The notes under the pieces were generated by a model, which saw nothing but the letters and a program-made list of their open reading frames with translations, was not told where the DNA came from and did no database searches. From Apostichopus californicus (Eukaryota; Echinodermata; Holothuroidea; Aspidochirotida; Stichopodidae): DNA of 60,437 nucleotides. The DNA lies in assembly GCA_020650975.1 (NCBI GenBank), contig JAIPMN010001226.1, positions 1-60,437 of the forward strand, read 5' to 3'. Positions 13,636 through 25,199 of this stretch are shown here, in pieces. The translations under genes were made by a program, and so were the position numbers. Position 1 is the stretch's first letter. Every line of letters begins with the position of its first letter.

Positions 13636-14617
13636 CTTCTCATGAGCCGGGTTAGTATGAGAAGAATCGGGCTAACGAGCAAATGACTCATGAGCAGGAA
13701 ACTAAAATCAATGATGAGCAAGTCTATCGTGACAAAACATTAACTAAGCAAATTTGTAATGAGGTCTCTCGTGAGAAAAATGTGATTGAGCAATTTCTCG
13801 TTAGGTTTCCGGCGAGAAAACTCTGAATGAGTTAATTTCTCGTGAGAAAATTTATCGCGAGAAAACTGAATGAGTCATTTCTCGTGAGAAGGTTCCTCGT
13901 GAGAAAACTGTGAATGAGTATTTTCTCGTAGGTTTCCCGTGAGAAAACTGTCTATGAGTCATTTCTCGTGAGGTTTCCGGCGAGAAAACTCTGAATGAGT
14001 TAATTTCTCGTGAGAAAATTTATCGCGAGAAAACTGAATGAGTCATTTCTCGTGAGAAGGTTCCTCGTGAGAAGACTGTGAATGAGTCATTTCTCGTGCG
14101 AATGTGGGAATGAGTAAGTTCTCGTGAGAAAACTGTCAATGAGTATTTTCTCGTAGGTTTCCCGTGAGAAAACTGTCAATGAGTCATTTCTCGTGAGAAG
14201 GTTCCTCGTGAGAAGACTGTGAATCAGTCATTTCTCGTGCGAATGTGGGAATGAGCAAGTTCTCGTGAGAAAACTGTCAATGAGTATTTTCTGGTAGGTT
14301 TCCCGTGAGAAAACTGTCAATGAGTCATTTCTCGTGAGAAGGTTCCTCGTGAGAAGACTGTGAATGAGTCATTTCTCGTGCGAATGTGGGAATGAGCAAG
14401 TTCTCGTGAGAAAACTGTCAATGAGTATTTACTCGTAGGTTTCCCGTGAGAAAACTGTCAATGAGTCATTTCTCGTGAGAAGGTTTCTCGTGAGAAGACT
14501 GAATGAATAGTTTCCCGTGAGGTGGGAATGAGCTAGTTTTCATGAGGTTCCTCGTGAGAAAACTGTGAATGAGTAATTTCTCGTGAGAAGGTTTCTCGTG
14601 AGAAGGTGGCAATGAGC
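13636..14617. repeat. Minisatellite array with higher-order structure
   Basis: The basic unit is about 28-29 bp, built from CTCGTGAGAA followed by ACTGTSAATGAGT and CATTT. Units are grouped: the junction word TGAGYAAGTTCTCGTGAG recurs at 14111, 14252 and 14393, a 141-bp period, and AGGTTTCCGGCGAG recurs at 13803 and 13971, a 168-bp period. The left edge (13636-13800) is a degenerate form of the unit. There is no coding frame through the array. The core TCTCGTGAGA is itself an inverted repeat with a 2-bp centre. Confidence 0.9.
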
Positions 14618-14639
14618 ACTACAGGTGAATCAGTTAATT

Positions 14640-15225
14640 GCTCAATACGTAGTCTAATAGGCTATAATTTACTCAATTGAGAAATAATGTACCACTGTTG
14701 ACGTTAGGCTAAAATAATGATTGATATAACAAATTACAACACGTTTATTGGTCAATCTACAAGAAAATGATAGCACAAATAATGTCGGGATTAAATAACA
14801 CAACTTCTCTCTTTCTCCAACGTATCCTAGTAACGGGATTTCCGTACAAGCTGTTATAATGTAAAATAATCGAAATACCCTAAAAACGTTTATTATTTCT
14901 TTAAATAATCCCGCTGTTCATAAAATATCTAGTCATTACCACCAATAACGTTATAGATGAAAGTTACAAATTAGTACCTCTGTAATTATTTCCACAAGGC
15001 TCTCAAACTAGCACTGTATAATTTTACGTTGCAGCCTACGACATTATAACAAGCCTAGACAACCTAACTTTCAATTCTAATGTTAACGTTACGGGAAATC
15101 TTACTTTGCTAAACGAACAATAAACAATACCTCCGAGATAACAATTAACGTTTCTTGGGTCAACAAAAATGTTACAGATTGGCTTCCTATTTATCACAGT
15201 AAATTTGGGCACAGAATTAAGCTAT
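14640..15225. other. No gene recognised
   Basis: AT-rich sequence between the minisatellite and the upstream reverse-transcriptase fragment. No motif, inverted repeat or RNA gene was recognised. Confidence 0.4.
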
Positions 15226-15239
15226 AAATAAGGACTACA

Positions 15240-15330
15240 GTCGTTCTCGTTACACAGGCAACAAACAACAAGGGACCCAAAACAGACCCTTGTGGAACCT
15301 AGTAACGTCCTGCCGAGAATAAGCATATCC
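15240..15330 (-). pseudogene. CR1/L2-like reverse transcriptase fragment (PQGSVLGPLLF block)
   Basis: On the minus strand, positions 15295 to about 15252 read PQGSVLGPLLFVACV, the conserved block of reverse transcriptases just before the YxDD region. Flanking frames are shifted. It is on the same strand as the relic at 12640-13371, which starts at the next block (YIND). The fragment here also ends in a YVN-like remnant, so the two pieces overlap slightly. They may be one element interrupted with duplication, or two separate relics. Confidence 0.6.
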
Positions 15331-15469
15331 TTTTAATTACCAGCCTCTATATATGATGTTCGAAACTGGTCAAGCAAATGTACCGACCAGATCAGCGAAT
15401 GTACCGACAAATCTCTTATGGGGACGAAAAGTCTTTTGGAGGGGGGGGGGGGGGGAGGCGGCGCGGTGG

Positions 15470-15479
15470 NNNNNNNNNN
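15470..15479. other. Assembly gap (10 N) flanked by a repeated 16-mer
   Basis: Ten N follow a G15 tract. The same word GGAGGCGGCGCGGTGG lies directly left (15454-15469) and right (15480-15495) of the gap. This suggests two contig ends that overlap and were not merged at a G-rich stall site. Confidence 0.95.
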
Positions 15480-15904
15480 GGAGGCGGCGCGGTGGAGTTT
15501 TCCCATAGCTCCCCTTTGGCTACGCTAGTGTTTGCATCTAAGCACCAGTAATTAACCTAAGTTTTCCTAAGGGAATCCTCCCCAGGCCATAATAAACCTT
15601 TCTACATATAATGGAGGGAGTGAAAAACACCATGCTGCCTAAAACAAGATACACTTTTTGTAGAGGCTGATAGTTTTAAAGTAGATGACATACAATGTTT
15701 CTAAGGAGAGATTCATACAACTTGGGTTAAACATACCCCATGTATCTATTTTTTTAGTTATGTATCTTTACCCAAACAGATTGTATGCGCTTACAAAAAC
15801 AGGCGAAAGCTTCAAGTTGGGGTTTGGACCCGAATTTCGAAAGGCCATGAATTCCAAACGACTTGGAGTTGGGACCTATTTTGGGTTTCGATGATAATCG
15901 TAAC

Positions 15905-17875
15905 CTATGCATGTGTGTATGTGTGTGTGTGACGCCTTGCTTGTAAACACGATATCTCAAGTAGGAAAGCTTGGATCATTCTAATACTTGGTGTATATGA
16001 GTACGACATTCATTAGATGAACCCCATTGGTTTTTGGTGCCTGTAGAGGCCCAACACCAAATATTAAAACAAGCCATAACTGCCATTGACAGGGTCTGAC
16101 ATGGTTGATATTTTGGGAGTAGTTGTGAATGGGGTAAGGGATCGTTTCCAAACAAAACAGTAATATGATGAAAGGTCAATCAGGGGTAAAAAACTAGTAT
16201 TTTGGCAATAACTTGAGAACAAACTGTCCGTTAAGGTTGGGAGTTACACTATTGTAATCCAGTAGTGGATCCGCATCTAGGTGACCTTTGACCTCCGGTG
16301 ACCTGTATTAGTTGTTTGGGTTATTTTAATTTTCGTGGCCATAATCGGATCTGAAAGGTACTTTCCGATCAAAATTTTCAATGGCTTCACCCCTGGGCGA
16401 CGTTCGTGTGCGAAGTTATGAGAGGTCAATTTTGTTTCTTTCTAATAAGTACAGTTAAGATGGTCGTACAGACTTGTCGTGTTGCTTTTTGGAATCAGCG
16501 TGTCAAACTACATCTGACCTCGAGGTCAAAAGACAAATGTGCAAAAAATATGCTCATTTTAGGGGATACGGGGCAAAACAAAAAGTCTGTCAATATGTTG
16601 ATATATAATAGAGCTCTTTGTGCTATATAGAAGAAACCAACTCCCGCTCCAATCGGACACCCAGTTCTCAAGTTATGAGAGGCCAAATGTTGCTTTTGAT
16701 ATCTTTCTAGCAATAACATTATGTGTGTACATTGTAGCCGAAAACTTTTTTTTAGGGCAGAGTGCACATCATGAAGAGCAACATTTTTGATAAAAACCGT
16801 CAGGTCATCCAATTTCATTCAAGGTTGCTTATTTGCCAAAAAAATCCCAACTTATGCTCATTTTTGCAACAACTTCTAGTCACAAAGTCTGACATGGTTG
16901 GTATATTAGGACAAGTTGTGAATGAAGTAGGGGCACATTTTCCAAAACAACCCTGATGTGATCCAAGGTCACCAAAGGGCATTTATGGGTCTAAAAGGGT
17001 TTTTTGGCAATAACTTGTGAAACTACCATTCACGTGGTCCGACATGGTTGATATTTGTGGACTAATTGAATGGGGTAAAGGATCGTTTCCAAACGTAACA
17101 GTCATGTGATCCAAGGTCAACAAAGGTCAATTAGGGGTCAAAAAGTGTTATTTTTTTAATAACTTGAGAACCAAATGTCCATCGATGTTGGGAGTTACGC
17201 TATTGTGATCCAATAGTCGACCTGCATTTGTTGACCTGAGGTTGATCTCCAGTGACCTGTATTAGTTTCTTTCAAGTTGATTATTTGAAGTCTCGTGGCC
17301 ATATTCCAATCTAAATTGACTCCTCTGCAACCGTAATGTGCGAAGTTATTACAGATAAAGGTTTGGTTGGGTTTTGTTAAAATTCCTGATAAGTACAGTT
17401 AGGAGGATTCTGTGAGTTCCGTAAAAAATACCGACTTTTGCTTATATCAGACACCTGGTCATCAACAAAAGGACCAACGGTTGATTTGTGATATTTTGGC
17501 CAATAATATTCTGTGTGTACATAGGACCACATGACAATTCTAAGACTGCTGCACCCTTGTAAATATTCCTTACAAGCAAGGAACCATATTGCCCTTGGGC
17601 TCTTGTTTGTGGAGGTCAAAGGTCATTTGTGGTCACCAGGGGTCAAATTGTAAACCTTGTAAACACGATATCTCAAGAAGGAAAGCTTGGATCAATCTCG
17701 TATTTCGTGTGAAGGAGTACCACATTAAGTTCCAGATCCCTATCGTTTTTGTCGAGGTCCATATCCATTTGGGGTCACTAGAGGTCAAATTGTGAAAACC
17801 TTGTAAACACGACAACTCAAGCAGGGAAGGTTGGACGAATCTCATAGTTAGTATGTAGTTGGTACGCGTTCAGTA
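15905..17875 (+). repeat. AGGTCA-rich interspersed repeat, plus orientation
   Basis: It opens with a (TG)n tract and GACGCCTTGCTTGTAAACACG, then carries diverged sub-units with recurrent phrases: AATAACTTGAGAAC, GTTGGGAGTTAC, GACATGGTTGATATTT, GGATCGTTTCCAAAC, TGATCCAAGGTCA. The same phrases recur inverted at 37840-39660 and direct at 58706-60437. AGGTCA/TGACCT words are frequent, including a perfect AGGTCA-A-AGGTCA at 17613-17625. No long open frame is present, so it is a non-coding or heavily decayed repeat. Confidence 0.85.
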
Positions 17876-17899
17876 CAAGATTTTATTGAGTCATTTAGA

Positions 17900-19060
17900 G
17901 TCACGAGACTCTTCTTTTATAAGCTACCGTCTCTCCCACAGACCAGCCTATCAGATATAATGTGCGTTACGCCTCAGACGAATAGGAGGCTATTGGCAAT
18001 TGGAGATGAGCTTATGGGCATCCGTAGAATCTAAAACAGAAAGCTCGAGGAAATTTTTCATTGGCTTCAACATTGGCTCGGAAGCCATATTTTGCGTGCC
18101 AAGAAGGTGTACTTTGCAGTACAGCGGTTCTATTGGACGTTTTTGATCGTATTTATTTCAGGTTCGATGTAGTTTCGTTGTGACCAGGCAGCGTTTTTGA
18201 AACTTAACAGTTCGTCTAGTTAGATATTTTACTATGACCAATTCGAAATAATTGTGTTAAACGGTCTTAGTTTGGCAGTGAGTTTTATGTTGTCTAGGCC
18301 AGCAACGGTTGGGTAGAATAGGGTTCGTTAACACAAGAACCTGAAGAATACGATTCAGAATACCAATACACTTAAGATGGCAAAACATTGCCTTCATTTT
18401 TTCTTAAGGCAATTTCCTACTGGCTATCAGTCATAATTCGCAAAGTATAGAACAGCTTAAGGAGTTTTCAGACAAGTTTGCTGTTGTTACTGCTAGGAAT
18501 TTTGGAAGAGAGTTGCTCGATATTTTCGCGCATCAATCTGCAGCTAAAAGACAGATATTTAATTGGGAAATTGTACGAAGTCGCCGCTCCAATTGAGCAG
18601 CGGTTCAAAGTAGCAGTGACGTACTGTATATGCTTAGGACTTCCGCACACCTACTTTCTGTATAGTATATGCCTAGTAAAGTAGAGGAGCCCTAATATAA
18701 CAGAAGCCAAGCTATCTTCGTTGGTATTTTTACAGATGTTGTATTTTTAATTGTTTCAGACACTACAGTAGGCCTAGCTGCTTATTTATGATTCTGCGTC
18801 ATGTTTTACTTTGTTCAACACTTACTTTTGGCGGAAAAAGTTTTCATTTCGTACTGCAAAGAAACATGACTTTATAATACGCAATTACGTAGCACCATGC
18901 ATTGCCTAACTGTGTAACCTTTGTTCATAGAAAGTATTGATGTTGCAGATCTGTACTTTGGAGACGACGACAATCATAGGCCTAGTGGCGATTGGAATTT
19001 GGCGAGTAGATATTTAGTCACGGTCGCCAAATAGCGAGTACTTTCCAAAATATTTTTGGA
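17900..19060. other. No gene recognised
   Basis: Sequence between two blocks of the AGGTCA-rich repeat. Short open frames at 18468-18684 on both strands carry no recognisable motif. No terminal repeats were found. Confidence 0.4.
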
Positions 19061-19065
19061 GGCCT

Positions 19066-19330
19066 CAAATGTAAACCTTGGAAACATGATTTCTCATGCT
19101 AGAAATCATGGATACTTTTCATAAATAGTAGATGGATTTGCCATATTGAGTACAAGAATCCTGTTGCTTCTGATGTCAAATCTCCTATAGGTCACCAGCG
19201 GTCAAACTCTGAAAACCTTTTACATGATATGTAACGATGGAAATCGTGGATACCTCTAATACTTGGTGTGTGGATTTATAACATTGAGGACAAGAACACT
19301 ATTGTTTTTGATGGAGGTGTATAGCCACGT
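19066..19330 (+). repeat. Fragment of the AGGTCA-rich repeat
   Basis: Short block with phrases shared with the 15.9-17.9 kb repeat: TGTAAACCTTGGAAACATGAT, ATACTTGGTGTG, GGTCACCAGCGGTCAAA. It is about 260 bp long and truncated. Confidence 0.6.
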
Positions 19331-20244
19331 ACAGTAGACTGACCTGTGTTATAATGCCTTCGTGTTATTGTAACAGCTAGTTCTAGTTATACTAACAAGC
19401 AGTCTAGTGCATTGAAGTCATCGAAACCTCAATGCATTTTGCATTCTGGTTTTGAGTGTTGTCCATACACTAATAGAGTTTTCTAAGGTGTTATTTGTGC
19501 AAATTCTGAGTCTTTGCTGGACCAACATTTTGGGGAAACCAAGAGTATGAGCCAAAGTTGGCATCAGAAATATTTCCATGATTTTTTTTCACCTACTAGC
19601 CAGACTGGAAAGTTTGGATTTTGCGCGGGCAAGTGATCAGTAATTTTCGCTCCATGCGCGGCCATTGCCAAATTTCTCTGATATCTGCGCGGTTGACGGT
19701 CCCACTGGTTTGTCGCCATGACTCCATGAGGACCCTATATCGCGAAATATTGATCAGCAATGTGGATTATTTGAATTATAACTAACTCATCGTGCTACTT
19801 AATTCATCTTCTTCATATCAAGGTTTAAACGTGAATTGACGATGTCAATGCTTATCCAAGTCAGGAGCGGCGAGATGAGGAGGACAACTGGGAAAATTTA
19901 CCAAGACAAATAATGCTGAGAATTTTTAGCTGACTTCAGAACCCGCGCACAGCATGTGCACGCGAGTCACGCTGTTCTAACAATGACGGGAACTATGAAT
20001 GCAAGAAAATGCAACACATTATGTTCCATGACTCAGATAAATGTAAAGAGTACATAACACTACCTCTTGTTTGTGTTTGTCTGTTTATTTCTTTTAGTCT
20101 ATTTTTTACTCTGAAATGGAGAAATAACTTGCAATGTCACAGCATGCAAACTTATATATGGCATCGTCCTCTCTTCAAAACATTAAGCTAAAAAAATCAT
20201 CATGCCAGTGTGACGACCGTGAACAAAAAAAAAAGCGTTTTCTG

Positions 20245-20806
20245 ATTCCTGGCGTTGTTAAAAACCAATTTGTTTTTTACCTAATTGTTTAAACTTGAAC
20301 TTGCTTAAACTATGAAAGTTACACATTCCAAGTAGAATATTTTTTCATCTTTTCCTTAAATGACCTTTCACCTCTTCGTAAATTAAATAGGGTCGGTATT
20401 AATAGTTGACCTAAAATGACCTTTCACCTCTTCGTAATTAAATAGGGTCGCTATTAATAGGTTCCATGCATTCAACTAATGAACATTATACACTCCAATC
20501 AAATGAATGGGGTTGTTCTATTCACTATGGATAATATATGTACCAAGGATGGCATTTATCCAAGTTTCCCCAATTGAGTTAGCTTCATTACAAGATTTTG
20601 ACCTCTGATGACCTTAAATGACCTTTGACCTCTTATAAAACAAATAGGGTTCACTCTTTATGGGCAATCTATATACTAAGTATCAGGTTTGTCCTACTTT
20701 CCCCTATTGAGAAAACGTAATTACAAGCTTCGTCACACACACATACACATACGTACATACACACACAGTCATGATCGCATAGATTCCTGACGCTAACGCC
20801 AGGAAT
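20245..20806 (-). repeat. Nested AGGTCA-repeat copy with inverted 12-bp ends
   Basis: Inside the hAT-like element, a 562-bp block begins ATTCCTGGCGTT and ends with the complement AACGCCAGGAAT. The interior carries repeated phrases AATGACCTTTGACCTCTT and AATAGGGT and a CA-rich microsatellite near the right end (20740-20770). The right terminus is itself a hairpin: ATTCCTGACG, a short loop, then CGCCAGGAAT at 20783-20806. The (CA)n plus hairpin end is shared with the larger copies elsewhere in the window. Confidence 0.6.
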
Positions 20807-21253
20807 AAAAAACGGCATCGTCCCGAAGTTCCCTTCGTTATAGAGTCACACAAGAAATGGTAACCTTACTTCCGCTTTTTGTAATCGTTCCAACACCTTT
20901 GATGGTCCGTGAGTGTATTTTCGGTGGCGATGGTGGGTGTAAATAGGCACAGTGAGCAGAGACCAGCTTCCGTGCAACCGTCGATGTAAAGCTTGCCATT
21001 TAATCGAGGGAAGCTTCACACTGAATTACTAGTGGTAAACACAAATCGAGTTTGGAACGGGCTGTTAAGATATCGATGCGTTGCCCGCCGTCCATTTCAT
21101 GCTTATCAACAACGCGATAAAACGATCAGACCACTGCTTCGGTGCCTGTTTTAGCATACATTACCTCGAACAGGATACAGAATGGCTGCCCTACTGCAGT
21201 CTACAACTCAGCATCGATGTGCAGGGCCTTGGTAATTTCATCTTCCTGGAGGC

Positions 21254-23047
21254 TTATACTGATGTTCTCTCCATTTCAAAGACTGATATGAAAAACATCT
21301 GCCAATGTGAACTTCGTGGGGAAGAAATGTTGAATTTCTGCACACATACAACACCATATATATTGATATTGTTGTATCCCAGTGAGAGAACCTTCACCTT
21401 ACCATATTCAAACATCGAAACTCGTTGAAAAAAATTCGGTAAAGGGCTACGGAAGAGTTCCCCCCAGACAACTTCAACCAGTGCCGACTTCATCTGCCAG
21501 AAAGCGGTAAACGCAAGGTGTTTATTAAGCTCGAAATTCTCGTCCCTAATGTGTGGCAAGTCACTCACAAACTTACAGCAGCGTTTAAATTCTGCCAGAC
21601 CAACTGCTGCATATCGGTTCTTATTGACGGGTTGACTCCCATTCCCTGTTGTGCTGCAACAAAAACCTTCAACCAGCATTCCAAAATGTAAGCAGGCACT
21701 CAACAGCTTATTCACTTCAGGAAAGCTGTTAACTGAACCGCTCATGAAGTGACCCAAGTATGTTATTGCCAAAATCATTGAAGTCATTTACACAGTCTTT
21801 CACTTCTCTTGCTTCCCATCTGACATGCATGCCCTCCTTTTCTTCTACAATCATCCATCCAACTTTCAACTCACTCTTCCCGTACTTCATGTTTCGTATT
21901 TCCGCAGCTCGCTTCCCAAGCCAATGGCAAATATCTTTTCACGGGTTCACCTTCTTCATTTCTCCGAGAATCTTCACCTTTGGTATGTATCTCATGAACT
22001 TCCAGTCGGGGCACCATCGAGCTTGACCCTCTAACATTAACAATACAAGTGGCCACAATAAATCAACTCCCGTCAAGTCTAAGAAGAAATCTTGTCGAAA
22101 CAGCCTGTAGCCTAGATCCTCGCGGTTGTCGTGGTCTCTGAAAACTTCCATATAGACTTCTAAGCTACAATCGTCGACAAAAATAGATGGGACACCCCAC
22201 TCCCCGTATCAATGTTGCAGATTCTGAGCGCTTTTGGCTACAACATTGAATGGGGGGAATGGGGTGCGCTTAAACCAATATCGCTCGTTGCTGCTCATAC
22301 TGTCCCATCATTTTTGTCGAGGATTGTAGTTGCAAAATTCTTTAGGTACAGGTTGCTTGAGCTCATGAAACGTTGGTGTGCGAAGGCAGTTGTAACACGG
22401 AAGGGAAGCGACAGTTCGTTAGCCGTCTCCTTTGCAATTGTGTGCATTTTCCCATGCTTCCAAATCTGATGATAGTGTGACACTCGCTTCGACAACCTGT
22501 CGACAAAGCATGTTTGTCTATGTGCGGTAAAAACTATATCCAACCAGTGACCGGGATTCCACTGCACTGGCCACCAAAACTTGTCTTCGATGTGTGACAG
22601 ACAAACTTTTTTCATTTTTGTCTCATACTGCCGCAAGCATTCAATAATATGGGTATCCATTGTGCTCACAAAAGGAGTGTTGAGGTACTGGCCATCCGTG
22701 ATCCTCCCTTGAACTTGCATGATCCGACCTCCTGCGATTCCAGCATGCTTTTGGAGATCACAAAGAACACTATTAGCTAGGTCGATTCCAGACCCTGTAT
22801 TACCATCTCATGTGAAATATACGGGACTCATGTTCAATGGAATTGCCTGGCGTTAACCATTGACAACAGGGCAAACCATGGTCACCTGGTTTACAATTCG
22901 ATGATTCCTTGATTTATCGGCTGTAACATATATGCGGAGGCAAGCCTGTGTTTGGCAGTGGCTTCTTGAGGAATTCTTTGGTTCTTCTATAATTGAAACA
23001 GCAAGCTGTTTTAACCATTGGGTTGAACAGTTTTCTTCAATGCCCAT
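21254..23047 (-). pseudogene. Transposase-like pseudogene of the 4.3-kb element
   Basis: Reading on the minus strand, one protein can be followed through interruptions. Blocks in order: MGIEENCSTQWLKQLAV; GNTGSGIDLANSVLCDLQKH; GRITDGQYLNTPF; MKKVCLSHIEDKFWWPVQWN with PGHWLDIVF; HQRFMSSSNLYLKN; then, after the foldback, MEVFRDHDNREDLGYRLFR and a 177-residue C-terminal frame. A conserved Asp followed by a His/Leu-rich helix (GHWLDIVF) and a late R-F-x-S block recall the core of hAT transposases. Two in-frame stops (near 22850 and 22812), the foldback and later frameshifts kill it. I cannot confirm the superfamily without alignment. Confidence 0.55.
22165..22329. repeat. Foldback (imperfect palindrome) inside the transposase
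   Basis: Arm one (22165-22220) runs CTACAATCGTCGACAAAAAT onward to TCAATGTTGCAG. Its complement returns as two blocks, 22238-22266 (CTACAACATTGAATGGGG...) and 22301-22329 (TGTCCCATCATTTTTGTCGA then GGATTGTAG), separated by an extra 34 bp. The terminal CTACAATC/GATTGTAG ends are symmetric. It interrupts the reading frame, which continues on both sides. Confidence 0.75.
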
Positions 23048-23329
23048 AGTCTCAGATATATATTAATGATTTATACATAGACTATAACAGGTACGATACA
23101 ATCGAGCCTTACATTAAAAGGTCAGGTGGTTAATCATCGTATCACTGGCTTTTAATGCCGGTGAAAATCGGCAAAAAAAGGGTCTGAAATCACTATTTCC
23201 GAGTTCTTACATTGATTTTCTTCCATTGTTCCATGTCTTTACATGACTGTTACAGTTTTCCGGCCCAAATCTCAATTTCGGGTATATCATAACGTTAAGC
23301 ATGGTCTAACAAGCCTAGACTAATATCTG

Positions 23330-23580
23330 TAGGCCTAACATTAGGCCTAATGTTAGGATAGGTCGTAAGGCCGATAGGTCAAATGTGATCTTTATGTTAT
23401 GTAAAGCCTAGCATTAAGCAACGTGTTAGGCGGTGCCGCCGCGTAGCATACCCAAACTAACGTTATATATATCTACCCACATGTTAGGCCTAGCCTAAGC
23501 TTAAGCCTGTACTGACGTTACGCCTAGCCTAATTTTAGGCCTAGGTAGCTCAGCCTGGCCTTATGTTAGGCCTAGCCTAA
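23330..23580. repeat. TAGGCCTA palindrome cluster
   Basis: At least five TAGGCCTA octamers and related TTAGGCCTAGCCTAA words lie within 250 bp in the right part of the hAT-like element. The octamer is a perfect palindrome. Such words are scattered through the window and look like a lineage-specific low-complexity feature. Confidence 0.55.
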
Positions 23581-24153
23581 TTTGACTTACGTAATGTTTT
23601 AATTAATATTATGCCAATTTATAACATTTATTTTAGATTAAACTGAGATACGAAATTCAGACTGACGAGTTGATAAGAAGCAATGTATGACGACTGCGTG
23701 GCCGAGGGCCTACGTACTTTACCTTTACTTGCGTTGAATGAATTCGATGCATTTTTTTCGTGGGCGTCAGATTGCGCGGCCGTGGCCAATTTGCTTCATA
23801 TGCGCGGCCAGATCTATGGGCAGCAAGTTTTTTCACGGCCAGGTGCCAAACCGCGTAGCAAGCTGAGCGGGCCAGATCTTCAGCGCGCAAGGCAAACTTT
23901 CCAGTCTGGCCTATCAGCGATTTCAAAGCCGATCGATTTCAACACAGAAACTTCTAGACCACCGTAGTTAAGTCACCAAAATTGTAGTCTAACCCAGCTG
24001 TGAACTAGTATCATACAAATGATGCTTGTTGTCACCATAACTACAACGAACACCATCGCTTATCACGAGCAGCTGACAAAGTTATGTTGTTAAGTTATAG
24101 CCTATACCGCAAGTACGAGCACATTAACATAACAATGCTACGTGCAGTGTATA

Positions 24154-24246
24154 TGTTCCGCGCAATTTACCGATCTGCGCTATCTTAAGATTGCGCTGCG
24201 CGTTCTTAGGATCCTATAATTGCGCACCGATCTTAAGATTGCGCAA
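24154..24246 (+). repeat. Left terminal inverted repeat of Ginger1
   Basis: 93 bp, identical to the complement of 29008-29100. It contains two copies of the perfect 10-bp palindrome ATCTTAAGAT, each embedded in GCGC-flanked cores (24177-24196 and 24222-24244). A third, degenerate core GCGCTATCTTGCGATC lies just inside at about 24275-24290. These are candidate transposase binding sites. Confidence 0.95.
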
Positions 24247-25199
24247 GGCCCGTCTTGCGCGTTTTATCGATACTGCGCTATCTTGCGATCATAGCTGTAT
24301 GGAGTATCTAAATCAAATGATGGTGTCGGTACCTCATTAATTTTCTGCAACACTCAACTGACGTCATCATCAATCCTATGGGATGCCAAGGTGGAGATAA
24401 TTCACGTCAGTTCGTAGGTATAATAAGTTCTTAAAGGGACGGCTATAGGCAGGTTTTTTTCTTTACTTTTTTTCTTTATTTCGCAATAAAAGTTGTATAG
24501 CCTACAAAAAGAGTCCCTCTAAAACATAACTTTTCATTGGGCATGTTGATTTCCTTTATGATGGGGATCAATTTTGTCTCATTTCATGCATGTTCTAAGA
24601 ATTATTCATTAGTTTTTTAGGTTGAACTGTGACACTACTAAAGGACAGCACTAACGAAGATCAGCAACCAGTCTCCTTTTTCAGTCGGATTTCATCATTC
24701 TTATTAATCGATGTCCTCTCTGTTTAAGGCTCTATTAAAACACATCCTGTCAATGATTAGAGTTTAAGAAATTCATGTAATAAAAATAAATCCTGTCAAT
24801 TGTGTTAACAGGTTTTTTATTTACAGCACAACACATAAAAACTAAGAACATTGGATTTCTCAATGCAGTGGCTGGCAACATTTATACATGATATAGATAA
24901 TTTCAAGTTTACAGGATCATACAATGTATGATATTCGTCTTCATTCATTTACAAACTTAATGATACAATCATTTGCTTCTAAATGCTGCCAGAAGTACAT
25001 TAGGATCGTTCCTAGTGGTATGAGTTAAAAGGATTAAAATTACATCGTAATCAGGCACACAATGATAGATTAAAATAAACATTCTGTGGTAGTAAAAAGG
25101 AGCTGAATTCAAACACATAATTAAATAGTTATTAACAGTCTAAATTCTTAAGTCATTTCTAGAGAAGTCTTGTGTAAAACGTTCACAGTCTTAGAAATA
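24247..25199. other. 3' non-coding part of the Ginger1 element
   Basis: AT-rich sequence between the left terminal repeat and the transposase stop codon. Polyadenylation-like AATAAA words are present on the minus strand (read as TTTATT). No other gene is seen. Confidence 0.5.

Larger units (their letters stand above)
19600..23909 (-). mobile_element. hAT-like DNA transposon, 4.3 kb, defective
   Basis: The ends are inverted repeats: CCAGACTGGAAAGTTTG at 19600-19616 and its exact complement at 23893-23909, followed inward on both sides by a GCGCG-rich subterminal stretch. The flanking octamers are CCTACTAG (19592-19599) and CCTATCAG (23910-23917), matching at six of eight positions, as for an aged 8-bp target duplication. 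hAT and P elements both make 8-bp duplications. The only coding remnant inside, on the minus strand at 21254-23047, reads like a transposase. The element also holds a nested repeat (20245-20806), a foldback (22165-22329) and a TAGGCCTA-rich stretch at 23330-23580. The hAT label is an inference from the duplication length and the look of the transposase. Confidence 0.7.

Noticed and set aside
13636..14617. CRISPR-like array of about 28-bp repeats
   Set aside because: Units are directly adjacent, diverged and arranged in higher-order periods, with no unique spacers of constant length, and the context is eukaryotic.
23657..23967. Open frames at the right end of the 4.3-kb element
   Set aside because: They span the terminal inverted repeat and the GC-rich subterminal region; the composition reflects the repeat, with no protein motif.
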